From: Bog-473 sp963707835
GTDB taxonomy: Bacteria; Actinomycetota; Acidimicrobiia; Acidimicrobiales; RAAP-2
DNA: 64,000 bases
NCBI GenBank assembly: GCA_963707835.1
Contig: CAVPRI010000001.1
Location: 1,240,001-1,304,000, forward strand
Direction of reading: 5' to 3'
The notes below the pieces were generated by a model. That model was not told the DNA's origin and did not search any database. It worked only from the letters and a program-made list of their open reading frames with translations. Positions 45,773-56,630 of the stretch are shown here, piece after piece (the first letter of the stretch is position 1; each line of letters starts with the position of its first letter). The translations under genes were made by a program, and so were the position numbers.

Positions 45773-46830
45773 CGCTGGCCAGCGGGGACCGGGTCCTCGT
45801 CACCGGGGCCAGCGGCTTCATCGGCTCGGCCGTGGCCCGGCAATTGGTGCAGCGCCAGGCCGAGGTCGTCACCCTGGTCGAGCCCGGCGCCGAACGGGCC
45901 AATCTCGAGGGGCTCGGCGTCGCCCACGTGGAGGGCGACGTGCGCGACCTCGCGGCGGTGCGCAAGGCCGTGCGCGGATGCCGTTACGTCTTCCACGTGG
46001 CGGCGCTCTACCGCTTCTGGGCCCGCGACCCGCATGCCTTCTACGAGGTCAACGTGCAGGGGACCCGTAACGTGCTGGGGGCGGCGTCGGAGTCGGGCGT
46101 CGAGAAGCTCGTGTACACCAGCACGGTGGGCACCCTCGGGCTCGAGAGGGTGTCGGCGACGGCCACGGCGGACGAGCGTTCCTTCCCCGACATCCGTCAC
46201 CTCTATGGCTCGTACAAGCGGTCCAAGTACGTCGCCGAGCACGAGGTCCTGCGGGGGGTCGCCGAGGGGATGCAGGCGTCGTTGGTCCTGCCCACCATGC
46301 CCTTCGGCCCGGGCGACCAGGCACCGACCCCCTCGGGCAAGGTGGTGCTCGACTACCTCAACGGCCGCATGCCGGGCTACGTCGACACCGTGCTGAACGT
46401 CGTCCACGTCGACGACGTGGCGGCGGGCCACCTGCTCGCCCTCGAGCAGGGCCGCACCGGCCGCAGCTACATCCTCGGTGGCGAGAACCTGACCATGCGC
46501 CAGCTGCTGGCGGCACTGGCATTGCTCACGGGGCTGCCCGAACCCCGGGTCAGGGTGCCGCGATCGCTCTCGCTGGCCGTGGCCGCGCTCTCGGAGGTCG
46601 TCGAGGGTCGCCTCCTGCGCCGCTCGCCGGCCGTGCCATGGGAGGCGGCGAGGATGTCGACGTCGACGATGGCCTTCGACGACCGCCGGGCCCGCCGCGA
46701 GCTGGGCTACCGACCGCGGCCGGCGGTCGACGCTTTGGCCGCCTCGGCCCAGTGGTACGTCGACGCCGGGCGGGTCTCGGCGCGTCGGCGCGACCGGATC
46801 CGCTGGGCCGGCGGTCCACTCGGGAACTGA
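45769..46830 (+). CDS. NAD-dependent epimerase, HpnA-like extended SDR
   Basis: 353 residues. NAD loop VLVTGASGFIGSAVARQLV, GDVRDLAAVRKAVRGCRYVFHVAALYRFWARDP, active-site YTSTVGTLGL then LYGSYKRSKYVAE (YxxxK). The sequence around VEGDVRD and the Arg/Trp of the substrate loop matches hopanoid-associated sugar epimerases. GTG 45769 overlaps the aminotransferase stop, so both are translationally coupled. No squalene-hopene cyclase is in the window, so the hopanoid role is an inference. Confidence 0.85.
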   Translation: MTLASGDRVLVTGASGFIGSAVARQLVQRQAEVVTLVEPGAERANLEGLGVAHVEGDVRDLAAVRKAVRGCRYVFHVAALYRFWARDPHAFYEVNVQGTRNVLGAASESGVEKLVYTSTVGTLGLERVSATATADERSFPDIRHLYGSYKRSKYVAEHEVLRGVAEGMQASLVLPTMPFGPGDQAPTPSGKVVLDYLNGRMPGYVDTVLNVVHVDDVAAGHLLALEQGRTGRSYILGGENLTMRQLLAALALLTGLPEPRVRVPRSLSLAVAALSEVVEGRLLRRSPAVPWEAARMSTSTMAFDDRRARRELGYRPRPAVDALAASAQWYVDAGRVSARRRDRIRWAGGPLGN

Positions 46831-46857
46831 GCCGTCCGCCTCGTCCCCGGAATCGGG

Positions 46858-46863
46858 CACACT
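46858..46863 (+). promoter_or_regulatory. -10 box of the ettA gene
   Basis: CACACT ends 7 nt before GTG 46871; there is no ribosome site. Confidence 0.4.
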
Positions 46864-46870
46864 GGTCGCC

Positions 46871-48550
<1,680 letters not shown>

Positions 48551-48568
48551 GACGGCCGGGCCGACCCG

Positions 48569-49339
48569 TCAAATGGGGCTCGAGCCGTCGGTCGGGTCAC
48601 CGCTCCAGAGCTCGGTCATCTCTCGATACGGGCTGACACAGGGAGGCCCGTCGGCCACCCAGAGCCGCGGCGCACCGTCCGCCGGCACCCGCACGATGCA
48701 CGACGAGCGCGTGGCGAACCCTTCGCTGTGCACGCAGTTGGCCGCCTTCGGGTGGTCAGCGCCCTCGGGCGGGCGGTGATCGACCAGCACGCGACGGAAG
48801 GCGTCGACCACCTGGTCGCCCCAGGCGGGAAGACCGAGGGCCTCGCGCACGAGGTCGACCTTGCGCGAGGGCGCCCCGATGGGCCGGTTCTCGAGCACGT
48901 GGATCCCCGGCCCCAGGGCGGTGGCCGACGCCGACGTCGCGCTTCTGGTGAAGTCGATGAAGAACAGTGAGCTGCGGTCACCGACGAGCAGCCAGGCCCC
49001 GTTGAACTCCGTCGGACGGTACCCGGTCACGAAGGCCTCGACCGCGGCCGGCGCGCTCGGGTGGCGGGCCAACGCCAGGGGAAGCTCGCCCCGCGAGCGC
49101 CTGGCTGGGTCCTTGACGCCTTCGAGGGGCTGGTTGGTCAACCCGGCACATACCCCGTGCTCGTTCACGGCCAGCCAGGTCCCGCCGGAGAGCTCGTCGC
49201 GGCCACCGAGGATGCGTGGTTCGCTCGGTGCGAGCACCGTCATCGCCTCGGCCGGCCGGTCGATGACCTCGTCACGGTTGGCACCCACGATCAGTGGTTC
49301 CTCGGGGTCGAGGCGAGAGGCGACCACCAAGAGACACAC
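48569..49339 (-). CDS. NRDE/TANGO2-family protein
   Basis: 256 residues beginning CLLVVASRLDPEEPLIVGANRDE: an N-terminal Cys directly after the start, as in Ntn-type enzymes, and the eponymous NRDE. GGTWLAVNEHGVCAGLTNQ and an N-terminal beta sandwich agree. Function unclear; related proteins are linked to heme handling in eukaryotes. GTG 49339 is 6 nt from a TAGTCT box. It is convergent with ettA, 18 bp apart. Confidence 0.85.
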   Translation of the reverse strand: MCLLVVASRLDPEEPLIVGANRDEVIDRPAEAMTVLAPSEPRILGGRDELSGGTWLAVNEHGVCAGLTNQPLEGVKDPARRSRGELPLALARHPSAPAAVEAFVTGYRPTEFNGAWLLVGDRSSLFFIDFTRSATSASATALGPGIHVLENRPIGAPSRKVDLVREALGLPAWGDQVVDAFRRVLVDHRPPEGADHPKAANCVHSEGFATRSSCIVRVPADGAPRLWVADGPPCVSPYREMTELWSGDPTDGSSPI

Positions 49340-49345
49340 GGGGCG

Positions 49346-49351
49346 AGACTA
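49346..49351 (-). promoter_or_regulatory. -10 box of the NRDE gene
   Basis: TAGTCT on the minus strand, 6 nt before GTG 49339. Confidence 0.5.
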
Positions 49352-49404
49352 GCGACGCCGCGCCGGACGCCCGGCGGTGGATGCCACGGCCGTAGCGCCT
49401 CGGC

Positions 49405-49410
49405 TAGCGT
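49405..49410 (+). promoter_or_regulatory. -10 box of the secreted-protein gene
   Basis: TAGCGT, 6 nt before ATG 49417. Confidence 0.5.
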
Positions 49411-49416
49411 GCGGCC

Positions 49417-50163
49417 ATGCGCACGAGCACGCCTGCCCGCACCCTCGCCCTGGCGGCTGCTCTCGGCCTCGGTGCCGTGGCGGTCCTCCCGGCGCTCCCG
49501 GCGTCGGCACGGAACTCGGCGGCCAACCTCAAGGCGTTGAGCAACAGCATCAACCGGGCCAAGCACCTCACGTACTACGCCCAGTACACGTCGGTCAGCG
49601 GCGGTGAGTCGAACACGGTGACCATCGCGCAGTCACCACCCAAGTCCAACTTCTCCTCCGGCTCGGGCTCCGTGATCAACAACGGGAAGACGACCTACTA
49701 CTGCGGGTCCGGCAGCGGGTCGGGCAACTCGGGCAACTCGGGCAACTCAGGCAGTTCCGGCAACTCCGGATCCTCCTCGGCGCCGACCTGCGTGTCGGTG
49801 AGCGGCTCCAACCCACTGCTGGGGCTGGAGAACGCCTTCAGTCCCAGCCTCGCCCTGAGTGCCTTCGGACAGGCCGAGCAGACCGCCGTCGCTCGGGCCC
49901 TGGGCATCAAGGTGTCGTTCTCGTCCGCGACCTTCGCCGGGCAGCCCTCGACCTGCGTGAGCGTGACGGTGCGGGGCCAGTCGGGCAAGTACTGCGTGAC
50001 CAAGCAGGGGATCCTCTCGTATTCGGGCAGCTCGTCGACGAGCTACTTCAAGCTGGTGAAGTACTCGAGCAAGCCGCCCACGAGCCTCTTCAGCCTCCCC
50101 GCCGGGGCCACCACGCAGACGCTGCCCACCCTGCCCGGGGGTTCCTCTATCTCGATCCCCTAA
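49417..50163 (+). CDS. Secreted Ser/Gly-rich protein
   Basis: 248 residues. Signal peptide TLALAAALGLGAVAVLPALPASA. A low-complexity GSGNSGNSGNSGSS block (~100-124; DNA repeats of GGCAACTCG near 49724) separates an N-terminal part from a C-terminal domain with paired Cys (STCVSVTVRGQSGKYCVTKQ). The family is not recognised. No anchor is seen, so it is probably released or loosely wall-bound. Confidence 0.7.
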   Translation: MRTSTPARTLALAAALGLGAVAVLPALPASARNSAANLKALSNSINRAKHLTYYAQYTSVSGGESNTVTIAQSPPKSNFSSGSGSVINNGKTTYYCGSGSGSGNSGNSGNSGSSGNSGSSSAPTCVSVSGSNPLLGLENAFSPSLALSAFGQAEQTAVARALGIKVSFSSATFAGQPSTCVSVTVRGQSGKYCVTKQGILSYSGSSSTSYFKLVKYSSKPPTSLFSLPAGATTQTLPTLPGGSSISIP

Positions 50164-50189
50164 GGGCGGTCGGGCGGCGAGCGGCGGGC

Positions 50190-50771
50190 ATGGGGGAGCG
50201 GTGGCGCCAGAGTGGGGTGCCGCGGGGCGCGGCCTACGACCAGCGCTTCGAGGAGCTGGCCTCAGCGGGCAAGGACGTGCACGGCGAGGCGGTGCTGGTC
50301 GACGCCTACGGCGGCGGCTCGGTGCTCGATGCCGGGTGCGGGACGGGGCGGGTGGCGATCGAGCTGGCCCGGCGGGGTCATCGGGTCGTGGGGGTCGACG
50401 TCGACCCGGCCATGCTCGAGGCGGCCCGGACCAAGGCACCCGGGCTCGAGTGGGTCCTCGGTGACCTGGCGGATCCTGCGCTCGATCCCGGCGGTGCCTT
50501 TGACACCGTCGTGATGGCCGGCAACGTGCTGCTCTTCGTGCCCGACGGCACGGAGGGTCTGGTGATCGCCAATGCGGCCCACTGGTTGGCGCCCCGCGGG
50601 CGGCTCATCTCGGGGTACTCGCTCCTTCCCGGCGGCTTCGGCCCGGCGGCGTACGACGCTGCGGCTTCGCGAGCGGGCCTCGAGTTCGAGGACCGGTGGT
50701 CCACCTGGGATCGCCGGCCCTACGGACATCGGAGCGACTACGCGGTGAGCGTCCACCGGCGGAAGGGCTGA
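50190..50771 (+). CDS. Class I SAM-dependent methyltransferase
   Basis: 193 residues: the SAM-binding motif VLDAGCGTGRVAIELARRG, acidic loop GVDVDPAMLEAAR and post-II FDTVVMAGNVLLFVP. The core is a single Rossmann-type domain with no accessory domain. The methyl acceptor cannot be told. Confidence 0.88.
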   Translation: MGERWRQSGVPRGAAYDQRFEELASAGKDVHGEAVLVDAYGGGSVLDAGCGTGRVAIELARRGHRVVGVDVDPAMLEAARTKAPGLEWVLGDLADPALDPGGAFDTVVMAGNVLLFVPDGTEGLVIANAAHWLAPRGRLISGYSLLPGGFGPAAYDAAASRAGLEFEDRWSTWDRRPYGHRSDYAVSVHRRKG

Positions 50772-50878
50772 AAGGGCGGTTTCCGCTCCCAAAGCAGCCT
50801 CGGAGACCCAGACGCGCAACGGAAAACCAAATTTCTGCCCAACTGCCGCACTGAACGTGCGAAATCTGGCTGGATCAC

Positions 50879-50884
50879 TAGGCT
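50879..50884 (+). promoter_or_regulatory. -10 box of the Lrp/AsnC-type gene
   Basis: TAGGCT, 8 nt before ATG 50893, inside an unusually AT-rich stretch (50820-50885). Confidence 0.4.
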
Positions 50885-50892
50885 TGGGGCCC

Positions 50893-51375
50893 ATGGGGAC
50901 GGAGGACCTCGATCTCATCGATCACCAGATCATCGAACTTCTTTCGCACAACGCCAGGCGGACGATGGCCGACATCGGCGAGCAGGTCTCGCTCTCGGCC
51001 TCGGCGGTGACCCGCCGCATCGAGCGTCTCGAACGTGCCGGGGTGATCGCCGGCTATACGGTCGTGGTCGACCACCGCAAGGCGGGCCGTCCGATCCAGG
51101 CGTTCACTGAGGTGCGATTCGCCGGGACTGCCGACCTCCAGGAGATCAAGGAGACGGCCATGCAGCTGCCCGAGGTCCAGGCCGTGTTCACCACGGCCGG
51201 TGACCCCGATGCGCTGGTCTGGCTCCAAGTACCCGACGTCGAGCGACTGGGCCACGTGATCGAGCAGCTACGGCGACGGGGGCGGGTGACGGGCACCAAG
51301 ACGCTCATCGTGCTCGACACCTGGTCCCGCCACCGTGCCCTCGAGACGAGCGGGCCGCCTCCCCTCCACATCTGA
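50893..51375 (+). CDS. Lrp/AsnC-family transcriptional regulator
   Basis: 160 residues: an N-terminal winged helix (LDLIDHQIIELLSHNARRTMADIGEQVSLSASAVTRRI) and a C-terminal RAM domain (GRPIQAFTEVRFAG, VFTTAGDPDALVWLQV) that binds amino acids and forms oligomers. Likely a feast/famine regulator, possibly acting on its own AT-rich upstream region. The SulP gene begins 29 bp after its stop. Confidence 0.9.
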   Translation: MGTEDLDLIDHQIIELLSHNARRTMADIGEQVSLSASAVTRRIERLERAGVIAGYTVVVDHRKAGRPIQAFTEVRFAGTADLQEIKETAMQLPEVQAVFTTAGDPDALVWLQVPDVERLGHVIEQLRRRGRVTGTKTLIVLDTWSRHRALETSGPPPLHI

Positions 51376-51403
51376 CCCACCCCTCGTCGGCGATGATGGC
51401 CCG

Positions 51404-53095
51404 ATGTGGCGGCTCCCCCTGCTCACCTCCCTGCGCGGCTACCGGCGCAGCTGGGCGGGTGCCGATGTCGCCGCTGGGCTGACGCTGCTGGTCATCGCCG
51501 TACCGGAGCAGCTGGCCACCTCGCGTCTGGCCGGGATGCCTCCGATCACCGGCTTCTACGCCTTCGTGGCCGGCACGCTTCTCTTCGCCCTGCTCGGCTC
51601 CAGCCCGCAGGTGTCGGTGGGCGCGGACTCGACGATCGCCCCGCTCTTCGCCGCCGGGGTGGCCACGGTGGCGGCCGGGAGCTCGGTCGGCTACGTCAAG
51701 CTCGTCCCGATCCTGGCCGTGATGGTCGGGATCTTCGTGGCCGTGGTCAGCCTTCTGCGTCTCGGCTGGATCGCCGAGTTCCTCTCGACCCCCATCGTGA
51801 CGGGATTCCTCTCGGGGGTGGCCGTCATCATCGTGATCCACCAGCTTCCCGACTTCCTCGGCCTCCCCCCGGCCAGCGGCACCAACCAGCATCGCCTGGT
51901 CTACGTGTGCACCCACCTCGGTGAGGTGAACGGCTGGGCCCTGGCCCTGGGCGGCGGGGTGCTGGCCGTGATGTTGCTCGGCACGCGGGTCGACCGACGC
52001 TTCCCCGGGGCGCTCCTCGGCATGGTGGCGGCCACGATCGCGGTGGCGGCCTTCGACCTGCAGTCCCACGGTGTGGCCGTCCTCGGCCCTTTGCATCCCG
52101 GTGCGCCCCAGCTCGGGTTGCCCGGCATCTCCTGGTCGGTGGTGGGCCGTCTGGCACCCCTGGCCGCCGTGGTGGCCCTCGTGGTGGTCACCCAGACGGC
52201 AGCCACCACCCGCGCCTTCGCCGAGCAGGGAGGCTACGACGTCGACGCCGGACGCGACTTCCTCGGCGCCGGCGCCGGCAGCGTCGCCGCGGGCCTGGTG
52301 GGCGCGTTCCCGGTAAATGCCAGCCCACCACGCACGGGGGCGATCGCCACGGCAGGGGGGCGGACACAAGCGGGCGCCCTCGGCGCAGCCGCGGCGGTGC
52401 TGCTCCTCATCCCCTTCTCCGACATCCTGCGCGACGTCCCGCTGGCCGCCCTGGCGGCCATCCTCATCGGCATCGCCGTCCACATCTTCGACGCACGCGG
52501 CTTGGTCGCCATCGCCCGATTCAGCTGGCTCGAGTTCGGGCTGGCCGCGGTGACCCTGGTGGCGGTGGTGCTGATCGGCGTCGAACAGGGCATCGCCGTG
52601 GCCGTGCTGCTGGCGATCCTCGACCGCATCCGCATCAGTGCTCGCCCCCAGTTGCACGTGCTCGGCCGCGTCCCGGGCACGACGAGCTGGGCCCGCCCGG
52701 CCTTCGAGCCCCGGGCGGCCCCCGTGGCGGGTGTGCTGGTCGTGATGTTCGCCACACCGGTCTGGTACGCCAACGCGGTGCACTTCCGAGAGGAGGTGGC
52801 CGAGGCCATGGCCTCGGCCGGTCCGGTCCGGGTGCTCGTGCTCGACACCATCGGGCAGTCCGACATCGACTTCACCGGGACCCGGGCGCTGACTCGGGTT
52901 GTCGAAGCCTGCGAGCGTGACGGAGTGGTGCTCGGGATCGCCCGGGCTGGGTTACACCTCCACGAGAGCCTGCGCCGCAGTGGACTGGCGGCCCGGGTCG
53001 GAGAGGACCACTTCTACGACACGGTCGACGAGGCAGTGCGAGCGCTCGCACCAGCAGCCGACCCCGGGGACCACCGCGAGGGCCCTGTCGGCTGA
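51404..53095 (+). CDS. SulP-family anion transporter with STAS domain
   Basis: 563 residues. The N-terminus (GADVAAGLTLLVIAVPEQLATSRLAGMPPITGFYA) is the SulP signature. About 11 TM segments and the NASPPRTG stretch (~305) follow, then a C-terminal STAS domain (VLVLDTIGQSDIDFTGTRALTRVVEAC). Transports sulfate, bicarbonate or a similar anion; the substrate is not fixed. The nearest upstream gene is the Lrp-type regulator, which might control it. Confidence 0.9.
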   Translation: MWRLPLLTSLRGYRRSWAGADVAAGLTLLVIAVPEQLATSRLAGMPPITGFYAFVAGTLLFALLGSSPQVSVGADSTIAPLFAAGVATVAAGSSVGYVKLVPILAVMVGIFVAVVSLLRLGWIAEFLSTPIVTGFLSGVAVIIVIHQLPDFLGLPPASGTNQHRLVYVCTHLGEVNGWALALGGGVLAVMLLGTRVDRRFPGALLGMVAATIAVAAFDLQSHGVAVLGPLHPGAPQLGLPGISWSVVGRLAPLAAVVALVVVTQTAATTRAFAEQGGYDVDAGRDFLGAGAGSVAAGLVGAFPVNASPPRTGAIATAGGRTQAGALGAAAAVLLLIPFSDILRDVPLAALAAILIGIAVHIFDARGLVAIARFSWLEFGLAAVTLVAVVLIGVEQGIAVAVLLAILDRIRISARPQLHVLGRVPGTTSWARPAFEPRAAPVAGVLVVMFATPVWYANAVHFREEVAEAMASAGPVRVLVLDTIGQSDIDFTGTRALTRVVEACERDGVVLGIARAGLHLHESLRRSGLAARVGEDHFYDTVDEAVRALAPAADPGDHREGPVG

Positions 53096-53119
53096 ACCGC
53101 GCCGGTCGGCCGTCGGAGC

Positions 53120-53939
53120 TCAGCGGCCGAGGTCGATCTCTGCTCGCACCGGCCGGTGGTCAGATCCGGCATGCGGGAGCACCTGGCCCGTGCGGGGTCG
53201 CAACGAGCCGCGCACCAAGATGTGGTCGATCTGGCTGTGGGGCCGTCCCGTCGGCCAGGTGGGTCCCCTGACCGCCCGGTGCCAGCCGGGCATGAGCCGC
53301 TCCACGAGCGGTCCCCACGTGTTCATGTCGCCGGCCAGCACGGCGTCGCGACGGGCCGCAGTGCCCAGTTGACGGCGGAGCTCGGACCAGTTGCGGATCG
53401 AGCCGAAGTGCAGGTGCGACATGTGGGTCCCGGCAACCGAGATCGGCCTGCCCTCCACGGTGAGATCCACGACGATGGCAAACCGGCGCACCCGGTCGAG
53501 GCGCAGGACGCTCATGGGCAGCACCTGGGTTGCCTCGATGGGGAGCTCGGGCCGCACCAGGACGGCGATGCCGAGGAAGCCGCGCTCGGCCTCCTGCCAG
53601 CGCGGCATCTCGCTGACCCGGGCGGGATACGGGCGTAGGCCGTCCATGTAGAGGGCGCGGTTTCGCGGCGCGCCAGATGGGCCGGGCCGACCACTCGTCG
53701 TCGGCGGAGGGCTGCGGGCGGATGCGCCGGCCCTCGCCGAGGACGTGGGAGACGACCTGGTACCCGAGATGGCGCGCCGCGGCACCGGACTGACCACCGG
53801 TGTCGTCGCCCACCGCGGTCCAGGCCTCTTCGAGTACGACGACGTCGGCGTCCAAGGAGGCGATAGCACCGAGCGCGTCGTAGGGGCGGCCCCAGCCGTC
53901 CATGCCGCAGTGCATGTTGAAGTTGGCAATGGTGAGCAC
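53120..53939 (-). CDS. EEP-family (endonuclease/exonuclease/phosphatase) protein (frameshifted)
   Basis: About 272 residues. GTG 53939 opens LTIANFNMHCGMDGWG (metal Asn), then DADVVVLEEAW (metal Glu). The frame breaks near 53663-53668 and continues RNRALYMDGLRPYPARV, VAGTHMSHLHFGS, LAGDMNTWGP (catalytic Asp/Asn) and PHSQIDHILVRG, ending AGSDHRPVRAEI (Asp-His). All active-site residues survive across the break, so an assembly indel is likely. It cuts phosphodiesters; the substrate is unknown. Confidence 0.8.
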
Positions 53940-54003
53940 GGTGCGCCCAGACGATAGGCGCCACGGGCATGGTCACGGTGTGTTCCCGCGAGCTGTGCTA
54001 GGG

Positions 54004-54567
54004 ATGCACGTGATGGGAAGCCCGGCCGGGAGCGCGATCGCGGACGACCTGCGAGCCCAGGTCGAGCTGCATCATCCCTCGTCGGTGAGGGAGGCGGCCG
54101 CCCGGGAGCGCTTCCTCTCGGAGCTGGCACAGCTGGCCGACCCGTTCGACGAGCACGCCGGGCCGGTGCACGTCACGGCGTCGGCCATCGTCGTCGGACC
54201 GCGTGGCACTGTGCTCCATCTCCACAAACGGCTCGGCATCTGGATGCAGCCCGGCGGCCACATCGATGCGGGGGAGACGCCCGAGGTGGCGGCACAGCGG
54301 GAGGCCACCGAGGAGCTGGGGCTGACCGTGGTGCACCCACCGGGAGGCCCGCGGCTCATCCACCTCGATGTGCACCCGGCAGCCCACGGCCACACCCACC
54401 TGGACCTGCGTTACCTCCTCATCGGCGCGGACGACGACCCGCATCCACCCCCAGGCGAGAGCCCCGAGGCCCGCTGGTACGGATGGGACGAGGCCATCGC
54501 GGCCGCCGACGACGGGCTGGTCGAGGCCCTGCCACTGGCTCGTTCCGCCTACGATGCGATGGGATGA
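54004..54567 (+). CDS. Nudix hydrolase
   Basis: About 187 residues from ATG 54004 (54013 is an alternative). The Nudix box GGHIDAGETPEVAAQREATEELGL follows GIWMQPG. A helical N-terminal segment (LRAQVELHHPSSVREAAARERF) precedes. It splits nucleoside-diphosphate-linked substrates. The stop overlaps the next ATG by ATGA, the first of several overlaps in a four-gene operon. Confidence 0.9.
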   Translation: MHVMGSPAGSAIADDLRAQVELHHPSSVREAAARERFLSELAQLADPFDEHAGPVHVTASAIVVGPRGTVLHLHKRLGIWMQPGGHIDAGETPEVAAQREATEELGLTVVHPPGGPRLIHLDVHPAAHGHTHLDLRYLLIGADDDPHPPPGESPEARWYGWDEAIAAADDGLVEALPLARSAYDAMG

Positions 54568-55292
54568 CCGACGCCGCCGAGGACCTCGAGCGCCTGCTCG
54601 TCGTGCAGGACCTCGACACCGCCCTGAGTCAGCTCCAGCACCGCCGGTACACGCTGGCGCAGACCTCAGGTCTGGCGGACCTCGAAGGTGAGGTGGCCCG
54701 GCTCGAGGCCGCCCGCACCGACGCCGAGGGTCGCCGTGCCGTGCTGCGGGCCACTCAGGAGGACCTCGAGGGCCAGATCGCCGCGCTCAACGAGCGTCGT
54801 GACGTCGTTGAGAAGCGCATGTACGCGGCCACGGGATCGTCGGCCCGTGACCTCCAGGCCATGAGCGACGAGGTGCAGCACCTGGCCGGCCGCCGAGCCG
54901 AGCTCGAGGAGCTCGAGCTGGCCGCCATGCTGGAGCAGGATCCCGTCGACGCCGAGCTGGCTGCGCTGCGGGAACAGACCGCTCCCCTCGAGGTCCGGGT
55001 CGGCCAACTCCGGACCGAGGTGGAAGGTGAACGTGGCGCCATCGACCGCGAGCTGGCGGAGTTGGCCGGTCGCCGGAGCAGCGAGGCCGCCCTGGTGCCC
55101 TCGGCGCTGGCCGACCGCTACGAGACCCTACGGACGCACCTGCGCGGCACGGGCGCGGCACGCCTGGTGGGAAACCGCTGCAGCGGGTGCCACCTCGAAC
55201 TGTCCTCGGTCGAGGTCGAGCGCATCCGCGCTTTGCCCCCGGGGGACGTGGTCACGTGCGAGCAATGTGGTCGCATCCTGGTCCCGGTTTGA
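54564..55292 (+). CDS. Coiled-coil zinc-ribbon protein (C4-type)
   Basis: 242 residues: a long coiled coil (~1-190, LEGEVARLEAARTDAEGRRAVL) and a C-terminal zinc ribbon (NRCSGCHLELSSVEVERI, VVTCEQCGRILVP) giving four Cys. This is the DUF164/CdsZ-like family found in most actinobacteria. In mycobacteria the family member neighbours an RNase H-phosphatase fusion; here only the phosphatase half follows. The ATG overlaps the Nudix stop. Confidence 0.88.
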   Translation: MTDAAEDLERLLVVQDLDTALSQLQHRRYTLAQTSGLADLEGEVARLEAARTDAEGRRAVLRATQEDLEGQIAALNERRDVVEKRMYAATGSSARDLQAMSDEVQHLAGRRAELEELELAAMLEQDPVDAELAALREQTAPLEVRVGQLRTEVEGERGAIDRELAELAGRRSSEAALVPSALADRYETLRTHLRGTGAARLVGNRCSGCHLELSSVEVERIRALPPGDVVTCEQCGRILVPV

Positions 55293-55302
55293 CGGGGGAA
55301 AT

Positions 55303-55932
55303 GTGCTGATCCTGGTCCGCCACGGCGAGTCGGTGGCCAACGCTCAGGGCCTGCTGCTCGGGCGGACCGACGCGCCGCTGACCCAGACCGGCCGGGCTCA
55401 GGCCGCGTCGGTGAGCTCGCTGTTCACTGCGCCGGTGGCCGAGGTGCGCTCGAGCCCCCTGGAGCGAGCGCGCGACACGGCAGCCCTCCTGCTCGGCGGT
55501 GGTCCCCCAGTGACCATCGACGACCGCTGGGTCGAGGTCGACTACGGCGAGCTGGAATGCCAACCGCTCGAGGGGGTGCCGGCAGAGGTCTGGCAGCGCT
55601 GGCGGCATGACCCGGAATTCCGCCCGGCCGGCGGCGAGACCCTGGCCGAGGTGGACGCCCGGGTGGCCGCGGCGTGCGAGGAGCTCTTCGCCGTCGACGG
55701 TGCGGGGGCGCGGCGCCCGGATGCCGACGTGGTCGTGGTGAGCCACGTGACGCCCATCAAGTCGGCGGTGGCCTGGGCGCTGGGCACGGCCAACATCTCC
55801 TGGCGGTTGCACCTGCGCACCGGGTCCGTGACCCGGGTCGGCTGGAACCGCGACGCCCCGATCCTGCACGGCTTCAACCAGGTGGTGCTGGCGCCCATCC
55901 CCACTGCAGCGCCACAATCAGCCGGTGCCTGA
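55303..55932 (+). CDS. Histidine-phosphatase family protein
   Basis: 209 residues. LILVRHGESVANAQGLLLG is the RHG catalytic motif, SSPLERARDTA the second Arg region, and DVVVVSHVTPIKSAVAW the distal catalytic His. GTG 55303 has GGGGGAA nearby. It lacks the RNase H domain that is fused in related mycobacterial proteins; phosphatase substrates of the family include phosphoglycerate and cobalamin precursors. Confidence 0.88.
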   Translation: MLILVRHGESVANAQGLLLGRTDAPLTQTGRAQAASVSSLFTAPVAEVRSSPLERARDTAALLLGGGPPVTIDDRWVEVDYGELECQPLEGVPAEVWQRWRHDPEFRPAGGETLAEVDARVAAACEELFAVDGAGARRPDADVVVVSHVTPIKSAVAWALGTANISWRLHLRTGSVTRVGWNRDAPILHGFNQVVLAPIPTAAPQSAGA

Positions 55933-56623
55933 TCCCGAGCTGACCGTCGCCGCCCTCCGTCCGCCGCCGGGCTCGGACGAGGATCCCATCCACCGGCGGA
56001 CCATTACGACCGACGTCTACGAGCGCGAGGACCACGTGGTGGTCATCGCCAAGCTCCAGGACGAACGGCCCTGGGCGGGTGACGGCAGCATCCCCCGCCT
56101 GGTGCACTCCATGGAGCTCGCGGTGGTGGTCCGCCTCGAGGACATGGTGATCGTCGACGCCGTGGCCGATATGGAGGCCTACCCGCACGCGGAGTGCACC
56201 CGGATCGAGCCCACCTTCCACGACCTGGTCGGTCTGGCCATCGGTCGCGGCTACATGAGCGTCGTGGCCGAACGGTTCGGGCGCCAGCGCGGCTGCAGCC
56301 ATCTCGAGTTCCTGGCCCGGGCGCTCGGACCCGTCGTGATCCAGGGCGTGGCCTCGGCAGGGGCTCGGCGCTTCGAGCGGGGCGAGGGCGTGCACCCGTT
56401 CCGGGACGAGAACTCGTTCCGCTTCCTCGCCAACAGCTGCCACATCTGGGCGGAGGACGGACCCGGGCTGCAAAAGGTGGCGGTGGGGTGGCTCCCGCTG
56501 CTCTCGGAGTATCCGGCCCCATCCGTGGTCGAGATCCGCCGTCGGTTCGCGCCCGGCGGTGCGCCGGAGGCGGAGGGCGCCGAGCAAGCCGACGAAGCCG
56601 TGGAAGAGGGCGCGGACTCGTAG
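55925..56623 (+). CDS. DUF2889-family protein
   Basis: 232 residues overlapping the phosphatase end by 8 bp. The core (IHRRTITTDVYEREDHVVVIAKLQDERPW then MELAVVVRLEDMVIVDAVADMEAYPHAEC) matches DUF2889 proteins of unknown function. Two Cys and a His occur in QRGCSHLEFLARAL. The C-terminus is acidic and disordered. It ends 7 bp before the convergent cydC. Confidence 0.82.
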   Translation: MPDPELTVAALRPPPGSDEDPIHRRTITTDVYEREDHVVVIAKLQDERPWAGDGSIPRLVHSMELAVVVRLEDMVIVDAVADMEAYPHAECTRIEPTFHDLVGLAIGRGYMSVVAERFGRQRGCSHLEFLARALGPVVIQGVASAGARRFERGEGVHPFRDENSFRFLANSCHIWAEDGPGLQKVAVGWLPLLSEYPAPSVVEIRRRFAPGGAPEAEGAEQADEAVEEGADS

Positions 56624-56630
56624 GGGCCGC

